A DNA stretch of 64,000 nucleotides, taken from assembly GCA_946699065.1 (NCBI GenBank), contig CAMPDV010000525.1:183609-247608 (forward strand), read 5' to 3'. A program made the position numbers and the translations under genes. How positions within the stretch are numbered: position 1 is the stretch's first letter; each line of letters starts with the position of its first letter. The notes below the pieces were generated by a model. That model ran no database searches. It was given only the letters and a program-made list of their open reading frames with translations, and had not been told where the DNA came from. Positions 22,501 to 36,678 of the stretch are shown here, piece by piece. The stretch comes from Loxodes magnus. Taxonomy: Eukaryota; Ciliophora; Karyorelictea; Loxodida; Loxodidae.

Positions 22501-25500
22501 AACTTTGAGAAGTAATAAGTATTAGAAAAGTGAAGAAGTAAATTAAGAAAAGAAGATAGAATTTCAGTTTTGAGAGTATGCTTTGAGAAGTAATAAGCAT
22601 TTAGAAAAGTGAAGAAGTAAAGTAAGAAAAGAAGATAGAATTTCAGTTTTAAGTATTAACTTTGAGAAGTAATAAGTATTAGAAAAGTGAGGATGTAAAG
22701 TAAGAAAAGAAGATAGAATTTCAGTTTTAAGTATTAACTTTGAGAAGTAATAAGTATTTAGAAAAGTGAAGATGTAAAGTAAGAAAAGAAGATAGAATTT
22801 CAGTTTTAAGTATTAACTTTGAGAAGTAATAAGTATTAGAAAAGTGAGGATGTAAAGTAAGAAAAGAAGATAGAATTTCAGTTTTAAGGAGTATGCTTTG
22901 AGAAGTAATAAGTATTTAGAAAAGTGAGGATGTAAAGTAAGAAAAGAAGATAGAATTTCAGTTTTAAGTATTAACTTTGAGAAGTAATAAGTATTTAGAA
23001 AAGTGAAGATGTAAAGTAAGAAAAGAAGATAGAATTTCAGTTTTAAGTATTAACTTTGAGAAGTAATAAGTATTAGAAAAGTGAGGATGTAAAGTAAGAA
23101 AAGAAGATAGAATTTCAGTTTTGAGAGTATGCTTTGAGAAGTAATAAGTATTTAGAAAAGTGAGGATGTAAAGTAAGAAAAGAAGATAGAATTTCAGTTT
23201 TAAGTATTAACTTTGAGAAGTAATAAGTATTTAGAAAAGTGAAGATGTAAAGTAAGAAAAGAAGATAGAATTTCAGTTTTAAGGAGTATGCTTTAAGAAG
23301 TAATAAGTATTTATAAAAGTGAAGAAGTAAAGTAAGAAAAGAAGATAGAATTTCAGTTTTAAGGAGTATGCTTTGAGAAGTAATAAGTATTAGAAAAGTG
23401 AGGATGTAAAGTAAGAAAAGAAGATAGAATTTCAGTTTTAAGTATTAACTTTGAGAAGTAATAAGTATTTAGAAAAGTGAGGATGTAAAGTAAGAAAAGA
23501 AGATAGAATTTCAGTTTTGAGAGTATGCTTTGAGAAGTAATAAGTATTAGAAAAGTGAAGAAGTAAAGTAAGAAAAGAAGATAGAATTTCAGTTTTAAGT
23601 ATTAACTTTGAGAAGTAATAAGTATTTAGAAAAGTGAAGAAGTAAAGTAAGAAAAGAAGATAGAATTTCAGTTTTAAGTATTAACTTTGAGAAGTAATAA
23701 GTATATAGAAAAGTGAGGATGTAAAGTAAGAAAAGAAGATAGAGATTGTTTTGAGAGTATGCTTTGAGAAATAATAAGCATTTAGAAAAGTGAAGATGTA
23801 AAGTAAGAAAAGAAGATAGAATTTCAGTTTTGAGAGTATGCTTTGAGAAGTAATAAGCATTTATAAAAGTGAAGAAGTAAAGTAAGAAAAGAAGATAGAA
23901 TTTCAGTTTTAAGTATTAACTTTGAGAAGTAATAAGTATTAGAAAAGTGAGGATGTAAAGTAAGAAAAGAAGATAGAATTTCAGTTTTAAGTATTAACTT
24001 TGAGAAGTAATAAGTATTTTGAAAAGTGAAGAAGTAAAGTAAGAAAAGAAGATAGAATTTCAGTTTTAAGGAGTATGCTTTGAGAAGTAATAAGTATTTA
24101 GAAAAGTGAAGATGTAAAGTAAGAAAAGAAGATAGAATTTCAGTTTTAAGTATTAACTTTGAGAAATAAAAAGTATTTAGAAAAATGAAGAAGTAAAGTA
24201 AGAAAAGAAGATAGAATTTCAGTTTTAAGTATTAACTTTGAGAAGTAAAAAGTATTTAGAAAAATGAAGAAGTAAAGTAAGAAAAGAAGATAGAATTTCA
24301 GTTTTGAGAGTATGCTTTGAGAAGTAATAAGTATTTAGAAAAGTGAAGAAGTAAAGTAAGAAAAGAAGATAGGATTTCAGTTTTAAGGAGTATGCTTTAA
24401 GAAGTAATAAGTATTTATAAAAGTGAAGAAGTAAAGTAAGAAAAGAAGATAGAATTTCAGTTTTAAGGAGTATGCTTTGAGAAGTAATAAGTATTTATAA
24501 AAGTGAAGAAGTAAAGTAAGAAAAGAAGATAGAATTTCAGTTTTAAGGAGTATGCTTTGAGAAGTAATAAGTATTTAGAAAAGTGAGGAAGTAAAGTAAG
24601 AAAAGAAGATAGAATTTCAGTTTTGAGAGTATGCTTTGAGAAGTAATAAGTATTTATAAAAGTGAAGAAGTAAAGTAAGAAAAGAAGATAGAATTTCAGT
24701 TTTGAGAGTATGCTTTGAGAAGTAATAAGTATTTAGAAAAGTGAGGATGTAAAGTAAGAAAAGAAGATAGAATTTCAGTTTTAAGTATTAACTTTGAGAA
24801 GTAATAAGTATTTATAAAAGTGAAGAAGTAAAGTAAGAAAAGAAGATAGAATTTCAGTTTTAAGGAGTATGCTTTGAGAAGTAATAAGTATTTAGAAAAG
24901 TGAAGAAGTAAAGTAAGAAAAGAAGATAGAATTTCAGTTTTAAGGAGTATGCTTTGAGAAGTAATAAGTATTTAGAAAAGTGAAGAAGTAAAGTAAGAAA
25001 AGAAGATAGAATTTCAGTTTTGAGAGTATGCTTTGAGAAGTAATAAGTATTTATAAAAGTGAAGAAGTAAAGTAAGAAAAGAAGATAGAATTTCAGTTTT
25101 GAGAGTATGCTTTGAGAAGTAATAAGTATTTAGAAAAGTGAAGATGTAAAGTAAGAAAAGAAGATAGAATTTCAGTTTTAAGTATTAACTTTGAGAAGTA
25201 ATAAGCATTTAGAAAAGTGAAGAAGTAAAGTAAGAAAAGAAGATAGAATTTCAGTTTTGAGAGTATGTTTTGAGAAGTAATAAGTATTTAGAAAAGTGAG
25301 GATGTAAAGTAAGAAAAGAAGATAGAATTTCAGTTTTAAGTATTAACTTTGAGAAGTAATAAGTATTTATAAAAGTGAAGAAGTAAAGTAAGAAAAGAAG
25401 ATAGAATTTCAGTTTTAAGTATTAACTTTGAGAAGTAATAAGTATTAGAAAAGTGAGGATGTAAAGTAAGAAAAGAAGATAGAATTTCAGTTTTGAGAGT

Positions 25501-28500
25501 ATGCTTTGAGAAATAATAAGCATTTAGAAAAGTGAAGATGTAAAGTAAGAAAAGAAGATAGAATTTCAGTTTTAAGTATTAACTTTGAGAAGTAATAAGT
25601 ATTTAGAAAAGTGAAGAAGTAAAGTAAGAAAAGAAGATAGAATTTCAGTTTTAAGGAGTATGCTTTGAGAAGTAATAAGTATTTAGAAAAGTGAAGAAGT
25701 AAAGTAAGAAAAGAAGATAGAATTTCAGTTTTAAGGAGTATGCTTTGAGAAGTAATAAGTATTTATAAAAGTGAAGAAGTAAAGTAAGAAAAGAAGATAG
25801 AATTTCAGTTTTAAGTATTAACTTTGAGAAGTAAAAAGTATTTATAAAAGTGAAGAAGTAAAGTAAGAAAAGAAGATAGAATTTCAGTTTTAAGTATTAA
25901 CTTTGAGAAGTAATAAGTATTTATAAAAGTGAAGAAGTAAAGTAAGAAAAGAAGATAGAATTTCAGTTTTAAGGAGTATGCTTTGAGAAGTAATAAGTAT
26001 TTATAAAAGTGAAGAAGTAAAGTAAGAAAAGAAGATAGAATTTCAGTTTTAAGGAGTATGCTTTGAGAAGTAATAAGTATTAGAAAAGTGAAGAAGTAAA
26101 GTAAGAAAAGAAGATAGAATTTCAGTTTTAAGGAGTATGCTTTGAGAAGTAATAAGTATTTAGAAAAGTGAGGATGTAAAGTAAGAAAAGAAGATAGAAT
26201 TTCAGTTTTAAGTATTAACTTTGAGAAGTAATAAGTATTAGAAAAGTGAGGATGTAAAGTAAGAAAAGAAGATAGGATTTCAGTTTTAAGGAGTATGCTT
26301 TAAGAAGTAATAAGTATTTATAAAAGTGAAGAAGTAAAGTAAGAAAAGAAGATAGAATTTCAGTTTTAAGGAGTATGCTTTGAGAAGTAATAAGTATTTA
26401 TAAAAGTGAAGAAGTAAAGTAAGAAAAGAAGATAGAATTTCAGTTTTAAGGAGTATGCTTTGAGAAGTAATAAGTATTTATAAAAGTGAAGAAGTAAAGT
26501 AAGAAAAGAAGATAGAATTTCAGTTTTAAGTATTAACTTTGAGAAGTAATAAGTATTTAGAAAAGTGAGGATGTAAAGTAAGAAAAGAAGATAGGATTTC
26601 AGTTTTAAGGAGTATGCTTTAAGAAGTAATAAGTATTTATAAAAGTGAAGAAGTAAAGTAAGAAAAGAAGATAGAATTTCAGTTTTAAGGAGTATGCTTT
26701 GAGAAGTAATAAGTATTTAGAAAAGTGAAGAAGTAAAGTAAGAAAAGAAGATAGAATTTCAGTTTTGAGAGTATGCTTTGAGAAGTAATAAGTATTTAGA
26801 AAAGTGAGGATGTAAAGTAAGAAAAGAAGATAGAATTTCAGTTTTAAGTATTAACTTTGAGAAGTAATAAGTATTAGAAAAGTGAAGAAGTAAAGTAAGA
26901 AAAGAAGATAGAATTTCAGTTTTAAGGAGTATGCTTTGAGAAGTAATAAGTATTTATAAAAGTGAAGAAGTAAAGTAAGAAAAGAAGATAGAATTTCAGT
27001 TTTAAGTATTAACTTTGAGAAGTAATAAGTATTTATAAAAGTGAAGAAGTAAAGTAAGAAAAGAAGATAGAATTTCAGTTTTAAGTATTAACTTTGAGAA
27101 GTAATAAGTATTAGAAAAGTGAAGAAGTAAAGTAAGAAAAGAAGATAGAATTTAAGTTTTAAGTATTAACTTTGAGAAGTAATAAGTATTTAGAAAAGTG
27201 AAGAAGTAAAGTAAGAAAAGAAGATAGAATTTCAGTTTTAAGTATTAACTTTGAGAAGTAATAAGTATTTATAAAAGTGAAGAAGTAAAGTAAGAAAAGA
27301 AGATAGGATTTCAGTTTTGAGAGTATGCTTTGAGAAGTAATAAGTATTTAGAAAAGTGAGGATGTAAAGTAAGAAAAGAAGATAGAATTTCAGTTTTAAG
27401 TATTAACTTTGAGAAGTAATAAGTATTAGAAAAGTGAAGAAGTAAAGTAAGAAAAGAAGATAGAATTTAAGTTTTAAGTATTAACTTTGAGAAGTAATAA
27501 GTATTTAGAAAAGTGAAGAAGTAAAGTAAGAAAAGAAGATAGAATTTCAGTTTTAAGTATTAACTTTGAGAAGTAATAAGTATATAGAAAAGTGAGGATG
27601 TAAAGTAAGAAAAGAAGATAGAATTTCAGTTTTAAGTATTAACTTTGAGAAGTAAAAAGTATTTAGAAAAATGAAGAAGTAAAGTAAGAAAAGAAGATAG
27701 GATTTCAGTTTTAAGGAGTATGCTTTGAGAAGTAATAAGTATTTATAAAAGTGAAGAAGTAAAGTAAGAAAAGAAGATAGAATTTCAGTTTAAAGGAGTA
27801 TGCTTTGAGAAGTAATAAGTATTTATAAAAGTGAAGATGTAAAGTAAGAAAAGAAGATAGAATTTCAGTTTTAAGGAGTATGCTTTGAGAAGTAATAAGT
27901 ATTTATAAAAGTGAAGAAGTAAAGTAAGAAAAGAAGATAGAATTTCAGTTTTGAGAGTATGCTTTGAGAAGTAATAAGTATTTATAAAAGTGAAGAAGTA
28001 AAGTAAGAAAAGAAGATAGAATTTCAGTTTTGAGAGTATGCTTTGAGAAGTAATAAGTATTTATAAAAGTGAAGAAGTAAAGTAAGAAAAGAAGATAGAA
28101 TTTCAGTTTTGAGAGTATGTTTTGAGAAGTAATAAGTATTTAGAAAAGTGAGGATGTAAAGTAAGAAAAGAAGATAGAATTTCAGTTTTAAGTATTAACT
28201 TTGAGAAGTAAAAAGTATTTAGAAAAATGAAGAAGTAAAGTAAGAAAAGAAGATAGAATTTCAGTTTTGAGAGTATGCTTTGAGAAGTAATAAGTATTTA
28301 TAAAAGTGAAGAAGTAAAGTAAGAAAAGAAGATAGAATTTCAGTTTTGAGAGTATGCTTTGAGAAGTAATAAGTATTTATAAAAGTGAAGATGTAAAGTA
28401 AGAAAAGAAGATAGAATTTCAGTTTTGAGAGTATGCTTTGAGAAGTAATAAGCATTTAGAAAAGTGAAGAAGTAAAGTAAGAAAAGAAGATAGAATTTCA

Positions 28501-30540
28501 GTTTTGAGAGTATGTTTTGAGAAGTAATAAGTATTTAGAAAAGTGAGGATGTAAAGTAAGAAAAGAAGATAGAATTTAAGTTTTAAGTATTAACTTTGAG
28601 AAATAATAAGTATTTATAAAAGTGAAGAAGTAAAGTAAGAAAAGAAGATAGAATTTCAGTTTTAAGTATTAACTTTGAGAAGTAATAAGTATTAGAAAAG
28701 TGAGGATGTAAAGTAAGAAAAGAAGATAGAATTTCAGTTTTAAGTATTAACTTTGAGAAGTAATAAGTATTAGAAAAGTGAAGAAGTAAAGTAAGAAAAG
28801 AAGATAGAATTTCAGTTTTAAGTATTAACTTTGAGAAGTAATAAGTATTTAGAAAAGTGAAGAAGTAAAGTAAGAAAAGAAGATAGAATTTCAGTTTTAA
28901 GGAGTATGCTTTAAGAAGTAATAAGTATTTATAAAAGTGAAGAAGTAAAGTAAGAAAAGAAGATAGAATTTCAGTTTTAAGGAGTATGCTTTGAGAAGTA
29001 ATAAGTATTTAGAAAAGTGAAGAAGTAAAGTAAGAAAAGAAGATAGAATTTCAGTTTTAAGTATTAACTTTGAGAAGTAAAAAGTATTTATAAAAGTGAA
29101 GAAGTAAAGTAAGAAAAGAAGATAGAATTTCAGTTTTAAGGAGTATGCTTTGAGAAGTAATAAGTATTTAGAAAAGTGAAGAAGTAAAGTAAGAAAAGAA
29201 GAATGAATTTCAGTTTTAAGTATTAACTTTGAGAAGTAATAAGTATTTATAAAAGTGAAGAAGTAAAGTAAGAAAAGAAGATAGAATTTCAGTTTTAAGT
29301 ATTAACTTTGAGAAGTAAAAAGTATTTAGAAAAATGAAGAAGTAAAGTAAGAAAAGAAGATAGAATTTCAGTTTTAAGTATTAACTTTGAGAAGTAAAAA
29401 GTATTTAGAAAAATGAAGAAGTAAAGTAAGAAAAGAAGATAGAATTTCAGTTTTAAGGAGTATGCTTTGAGAAGTAATAAGTATTTATAAAAGTGAAGAA
29501 GTAAAGTAAGAAAAGAAGATAGAATTTCAGTTTTAAGTATTAACTTTGAGAAGTAATAAGTATTTAGAAAAGTGAAGAAGTAAAGTAAGAAAAGAAGATA
29601 GAATTTCAGTTTTGAGAGTATGCTTTGAGAAGTAATAAGTATTTAGAAAAGTGAGGAAGTAAAGTAAGAAAAGAAGATAGAATTTAAGTTTTAAGTATTA
29701 ACTTTGAGAAGTAATAAGTATTAGAAAAGTGAAGAAGTAAAGTAAGAAAAGAAGATAGAATTTCAGTTTTAAGTATTAACTTTGAGAAGTAATAAGTATT
29801 TAGAAAAGTGAAGAAGTAAAGTAAGAAAAGAAGATAGAATTTCAGTTTTAAGTATTAACTTTGAGAAGTAATAAGTATTAGAAAAGTGAAGAAGTAAAGT
29901 AAGAAAAGAAGATAGAATTTCAGTTTTAAGTATTAACTTTGAGAAGTAATAAGTATTTAGAAAAGTGAAGAAGTAAAGTAAGAAAAGAAGATAGAATTTC
30001 AGTTTTAAGTATTAACTTTGAGAAGTAATAAGTATTTAGAAAAGTGAAGAAGTAAAGTAAGAAAAGAAGATAGAATTTAAGTTTTAAGTATTAACTTTGA
30101 GAAGTAATAAGTATTTAGAAAAGTGAAGAAGTAAAGTAAGAAAAGAAGATAGAATTTCAGTTTTGAGAGTATGCTTTGAGAAGTAATAAGTATTTAGAAA
30201 AGTGAGGATGTAAAGTAAGAAAAGAAGATAGAATTTCAGTTTTGAGAGTATGCTTTGAGAAGTAATAAGTATTTAGAAAAGTGAAGAAGTAAAGTAAGAA
30301 AAGAAGATAGAATTTCAGTTTTGAGAGTATGCTTTGAGAAGTAATAAGTATTTATAAAAGTGAAGAAGTAAAGTAAGAAAAGAAGATAGAATTTCAGTTT
30401 TAAGTATTAACTTTGAGAAGTAATAAGTATTAGAAAAGTGAAGAAGTAAAGTAAGAAAAGAAGATAGAATTTAAGTTTTAAGTATTAACTTTGAGAAGTA
30501 ATAAGTATTTAGAAAAGTGAAGAAGTAAAGTAAGAAAAGA

Positions 30541-33030
30541 AGATAGAGATTGTTTTGAGAGTATGCTTTGAGAAGTAATAAGTATTTAGAAAAGTGAAGA
30601 AGTAAAGTAAGAAAAGAAGATAGAATTTCAGTTTTGAGAGTATGCTTTGAGAAGTAATAAGTATTAGAAAAGTGAAGAAGTAAAGTAAGAAAAGAAGATA
30701 GAATTTCAGTTTTAAGTATTAACTTTGAGAAGTAATAAGTATTTAGAAAAGTGAAGAAGTAAAGTAAGAAAAGAAGATAGAATTTCAGTTTTAAGTATTA
30801 ACTTTGAGAAGTAATAAGTATATAGAAAAGTGAGGATGTAAAGTAAGAAAAGAAGATAGAGATTGTTTTGAGAGTATGCTTTGAGAAATAATAAGCATTT
30901 AGAAAAGTGAAGATGTAAAGTAAGAAAAGAAGATAGAATTTCAGTTTTGAGAGTATGCTTTGAGAAGTAATAAGCATTTATAAAAGTGAAGAAGTAAAGT
31001 AAGAAAAGAAGATAGAATTTCAGTTTTGAGAGTATGCTTTGAGAAGTAATAAGTATTAGAAAAGTGAAGAAGTAAAGTAAGAAAAGAAGATAGAATTTCA
31101 GTTTTAAGTATTAACTTTGAGAAGTAATAAGTATTTAGAAAAGTGAAGAAGTAAAGTAAGAAAAGAAGATAGAATTTCAGTTTTAAGTATTAACTTTGAG
31201 AAGTAATAAGTATTAGAAAAGTGAGGATGTAAAGTAAGAAAAGAAGATAGAGATTGTTTTGAGAGTATGCTTTGAGAAATAATAAGCATTTAGAAAAGTG
31301 AAGATGTAAAGTAAGAAAAGAAGATAGAATTTCAGTTTTGAGAGTATGCTTTGAGAAGTAATAAGCATTTATAAAAGTGAAGAAGTAAAGTAAGAAAAGA
31401 AGATAGAATTTCAGTTTTAAGTATTAACTTTGAGAAGTAATAAGCATTTAGAAAAGTGAAGAAGTAAAGTAAGAAAAGAAGATAGAATTTCAGTTTTAAG
31501 GAGTATGCTTTGAGAAGTAATAAGTATTTAGAAAAGTGAAGATTTAAAGTAAGAAAAGAAGATAGAATTTCAGTTTTGAGAGTATGCTTTGAGAAGTAAT
31601 AAGCATTTAGAAAAGTGAAGAAGTAAAGTAAGAAAAGAAGATAGAATTTCATTTTTAAGTATTAACTTTGAGAAGTAATAAGTATTTATAAAAGTGAAGA
31701 AGTAAAGTAAGAAAAGAAGATAGAATTTCAGTTTTAAGGAGTATGCTTTGAGAAGTAATAAGTATTTAGAAAAGTGAAGAAGTAAAGTAAGAAAAGAAGA
31801 TACAATTTCAGTTTTAAGTATTAACTTTGAGAAGTAATAAGTATTTAGAAAAGTGAAGAAGTAAAGTAAGAAAAGAAGATAGAATTTCAGTTTTAAGTAT
31901 TAACTTTGAGAAGTAATAAGTATTAGAAAAGTGAAGAAGTAAAGTAAGAAAAGAAGATAGAATTTAAGTTTTAAGTATTAACTTTGAGAAGTAATAAGTA
32001 TTTAGAAAAGTGAAGAAGTAAAGTAAGAAAAGAAGATAGAGATTGTTTTGAGAGTATGCTTTGAGAAGTAATAAGTATTTAGAAAAGTGAAGAAGTAAAG
32101 TAAGAAAAGAAGATAGAATTTCAGTTTTGAGAGTATGCTTTGAGAAGTAATAAGTATTAGAAAAGTGAAGAAGTAAAGTAAGAAAAGAAGATAGAATTTC
32201 AGTTTTAAGTATTAACTTTGAGAAGTAATAAGTATTTAGAAAAGTGAAGAAGTAAAGTAAGAAAAGAAGATAGAATTTCAGTTTTAAGTATTAACTTTGA
32301 GAAGTAATAAGTATATAGAAAAGTGAGGATGTAAAGTAAGAAAAGAAGATAGAGATTGTTTTGAGAGTATGCTTTGAGAAATAATAAGCATTTAGAAAAG
32401 TGAAGATGTAAAGTAAGAAAAGAAGATAGAATTTCAGTTTTGAGAGTATGCTTTGAGAAGTAATAAGCATTTATAAAAGTGAAGAAGTAAAGTAAGAAAA
32501 GAAGATAGAATTTCAGTTTTAAGTATTAACTTTGAGAAGTAATAAGTATTAGAAAAGTGAGGATGTAAAGTAAGAAAAGAAGATAGAGATTGTTTTGAGA
32601 GTATGCTTTGAGAAATAATAAGCATTTAGAAAAGTGAAGATGTAAAGTAAGAAAAGAAGATAGAATTTCAGTTTTGAGAGTATGCTTTGAGAAGTAATAA
32701 GCATTTATAAAAGTGAAGAAGTAAAGTAAGAAAAGAAGATAGAATTTCAGTTTTAAGTATTAACTTTGAGAAGTAATAAGCATTTAGAAAAGTGAAGAAG
32801 TAAAGTAAGAAAAGAAGATAGAATTTCAGTTTTAAGGAGTATGCTTTGAGAAGTAATAAGTATTTAGAAAAGTGAAGATTTAAAGTAAGAAAAGAAGATA
32901 GAATTTCAGTTTTGAGAGTATGCTTTGAGAAGTAATAAGCATTTAGAAAAGTGAAGAAGTAAAGTAAGAAAAGAAGATAGAATTTCATTTTTAAGTATTA
33001 ACTTTGAGAAGTAATAAGTATTTATAAAAG
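30541..33030 (+). repeat. Higher-order repeat with F units, two copies (offset 1,493 then 1,336)
   Basis: F units start at 30541, 30854 and 31245, and again at 32034, 32347 and 32581. The first two pairs are 1,493 bp apart and the third 1,336 bp apart. Copy 2 therefore lacks about 157 bp, two monomers, relative to copy 1 (a C unit and a B unit near 31020-31180). After this the copies run in parallel through the GAAGATTTAAAG unit (about 31543 and 32876) and the ATTTCATTTTTAAG unit (about 31646 and 32982). Confidence 0.8.
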
Positions 33031-36000
33031 TGAAGAAGTAAAGTAAGAAAAGAAGATAGAATTTCAGTTTTAAGGAGTATGCTTTGAGAAGTAATAAGTA
33101 TTTAGAAAAGTGAAGAAGTAAAGTAAGAAAAGAAGATAGAATTTCAGTTTTAAGTATTAACTTTGAGAAGTAATAAGTATATAGAAAAGTGAGGATGTAA
33201 AGTAAGAAAAGAAGATAGAATTTCAGTTTTGAGAGTATGCTTTGAGAAATAATAAGCATTTAGAAAAGTGAAGAAGTAAAGTAAGAAAAGAAGATACAAT
33301 TTCAGTTTTAAGTATTAACTTTGAGAAGTAATAAGTATTTAGAAAAGTGAAGAAGTAAAGTAAGAAAAGAAGATAGAATTTCAGTTTTAAGTATTAACTT
33401 TGAGAAGTAATAAGTATTAGAAAAGTGAAGAAGTAAAGTAAGAAAAGAAGATAGAATTTAAGTTTTAAGTATTAACTTTGAGAAGTAATAAGTATTTAGA
33501 AAAGTGAAGAAGTAAAGTAAGAAAAGAAGATAGAATTTCAGTTTTAAGTATTAACTTTGAGAAGTAATAAGTATATAGAAAAGTGAGGATGTAAAGTAAG
33601 AAAAGAAGATAGAATTTCAGTTTTAAGTATTAACTTTGAGAAGTAATAAGTATTAGAAAAGTGAAGAAGTAAAGTAAGAAAAGAAGATAGAATTTAAGTT
33701 TTAAGTATTAACTTTGAGAAGTAATAAGTATTTAGAAAAGTGAAGAAGTAAAGTAAGAAAAGAAGATAGAATTTCAGTTTTAAGGAGTATGCTTTGAGAA
33801 GTAATAAGTATTAGAAAAGTGAAGAAGTAAAGTAAGAAAAGAAGATAGAATTTCAGTTTTAAGGAGTATGCTTTGAGAAGTAATAAGTATTTAGAAAAGT
33901 GAAGATGTAAAGTAAGAAAAGAAGATAGAATTTCAGTTTTGAGAGTATGCTTTGAGAAGTAATAAGCATTTAGAAAAGTGAAGAAGTAAAGTAAGAAAAG
34001 AAGATACAATTTCAGTTTTAAGTATTAACTTTGAGAAGTAATAAGTATTAGAAAAGTGAAGAAGTAAATTAAGAAAAGAAGATAGAATTTCAGTTTTAAG
34101 GAGTATGCTTTGAGAAGTAATAAGTATTTAGAAAAGTGAAGAAATAAAGTAAGAAAAGAAGATAGAATTTCAGTTTTGAGAGTATGTTTTGAGAAGTAAT
34201 AAGTATTTATAAAAGTGAAGAAGTAAAGTAAGAAAAGAAGATAGAATTTCAGTTTTAAGTATTAACTTTGAGAAGTAATAAGTATTAGAAAAGTGAGGAT
34301 GTAAAGTAAGAAAAGAAGATAGAATTTCAGTTTTGAGAGTATGCTTTGAGAAGTAATAAGCATTTAGAAAAGTGAAGAAGTAAAGTAAGAAAAGAAGATA
34401 GAATTTCAGTTTTAAGTATTAACTTTGAGAAGTAATAAGTATTTAGAAAAGTGAAGAAGTAAAGTAAGAAAAGAAGATAGAATTTCAGTTTTAAGGAGTA
34501 TGCTTTGAGAAGTAATAAGTATTAGAAAAGTGAAGAAGTAAAGTAAGAAAAGAAGATAGAATTTCAGTTTTAAGTATTAACTTTGAGAAGTAATAAGTAT
34601 TTAGAAAAGTGAGGATGTAAAGTAAGAAAAGAAGATAGAATTTCAGTTTTAAGTATTAACTTTGAGAAGTAATAAGTATTTATAAAAGTGAAGAAGTAAA
34701 GTAAGAAAAGAAGATAGAATTTCAGTTTTGAGAGTATGCTTTGAGAAGTAATAAGTATTAGAAAAGTGAAGAAGTAAAGTAAGAAAAGAAGATAGAATTT
34801 CAGTTTTAAGGAGTATGCTTTGATAAGTAATAAGTAATTAGAAAAGTAAGGAAGTAAAGTAAGAAAAGAAGATAGAATTTCAGTTTTAAGTATTAACTTT
34901 GAGAAGTAATAAGTATTTATAAAAGTGAGGATGTAAAGTAAGAAAAGAAGATAGAATTTCAGTTTTAAGTATTAACTTTGAGAAGTAATAGGTATTTATA
35001 AAAGTGAGGATGTAAAGTAAGAAAAGAAGATAGAATTTCAGTTTTAAGTATTAACTTTGAGAAGTAATAAGTATTTAGAAAAGTGAAGAAGTAAAGTAAG
35101 AAAAGAAGATAGAATTTCAGTTTTAAGGAGTATGCTTTGAGAAGTAATAAGTATTTAGAAAAGTGAGGATGTAAAGTAAGAAAAGAAGATAGAATTTCAG
35201 TTTTAAGTATTAACTTTGAGAAGTAATAAGTATTTAGAAAAATGAAGAAGTAAAGTAAGAAAAGAAGATAGAATTTCAGTTTTAAGTATTAACTTTGAGA
35301 AGTAATAAGCATTTATAAAAGTGAAGAAGTAAAGTAAGAAAAGAAGATAGGATTTCAGTTTTAAGGAGTATGCTTTGAGAAGTAATAAGTATTTAGAAAA
35401 GTGAGGATGTAAAGTAAGAAAAGAAGATAGAATTTCAGTTTTAAGTATTAACTTTGAGAAGTAATAAGTATTTAGAAAAGTGAAGAAGTAAAGTAAGAAA
35501 AGAAGATAGAATTTCAGTTTTAAGGAGTATGCTTTGAGAAGTAATAAGTATTTAGAAAAGTGAAGAAGTAAAGTAAGAAAAGAAGATAGAATTTCAGTTT
35601 TAAGGAGTATGCTTTGAGAAGTAATAAGTATTTAGAAAAGTGAAGATGTAAAGTAAGAAAAGAAGATAGAATTTCAGTTTTAAGTATTAACTTTGAGAAG
35701 TAATAAGTATTTAGAAAAGTGAAGAAGTAAAGTAAGAAAAGAAGATAGAATTTCAGTTTTAAGGAGTATGCTTTGAGAAGTAATAAGTATTTATAAAAGT
35801 GAAGAAGTAAAGTAAGAAAAGAAGATAGAATTTCAGTTTTGAGAGTATGCTTTGAGAAGTAATAAGTATTAGAAAAGTGAAGATTTAAAGTAAGAAAAGA
35901 AGATAGAATTTCAGTTTTGAGAGTATGCTTTGAGAAGTAATAAGTATTAGAAAAGTGAAGAAGTAAAGTAAGAAAAGAAGATAGAATTTCAGTTTTAAGG

Positions 36001-36678
36001 AGTATGCTTTGAGAAGTAATAAGTATTTATAAAAGTGAAGATGTAAAGTAAGAAAAGAAGATAGAATTTCAGTTTTGAGAGTATGCTTTGAGAAGTAATA
36101 AGTATTTATAAAAGTGAAGAAGTAAAGTAAGAAAAGAAGATAGAATTTCAGTTTTGAGAGTATGCTTTGAGAAGTAATAAGTATTTATAAAAGTGAAGAA
36201 GTAAAGTAAGAAAAGAAGATAGAATTTCAGTTTTAAGTATTAACTTTGAGAAGTAATAAGTATTTATAAAAGTGAAGAAGTAAAGTAAGAAAAGAAGATA
36301 GAATTTCAGTTTTAAGGAGTATGCTTTGAGAAGTAATAAGCATTTAGAAAAGTGAAGAAGTAAAGTAAGAAAAGAAGATAGAATTTCAGTTTTGAGAGTA
36401 TGCTTTGAGAAGTAATAAGTATTTAGAAAAGTGAAGAAGTAAAGTAAGAAAAGAAGATAGAATTTAAGTTTTAAGTATTAACTTTGAGAAGTAATAAGTA
36501 TTTAGAAAAGTGAAGAAGTAAAGTAAGAAAAGAAGATAGAATTTCAGTTTTAAGGAGTATGCTTTGAGAAGTAATAAGTATTTATAAAAGTGAAGAAGTA
36601 AAGTAAGAAAAGAAGATAGAATTTCAGTTTTGAGAGTATGCTTTGAGAAGTAATAAGTATTTAGAAAAGTGAGGATGC

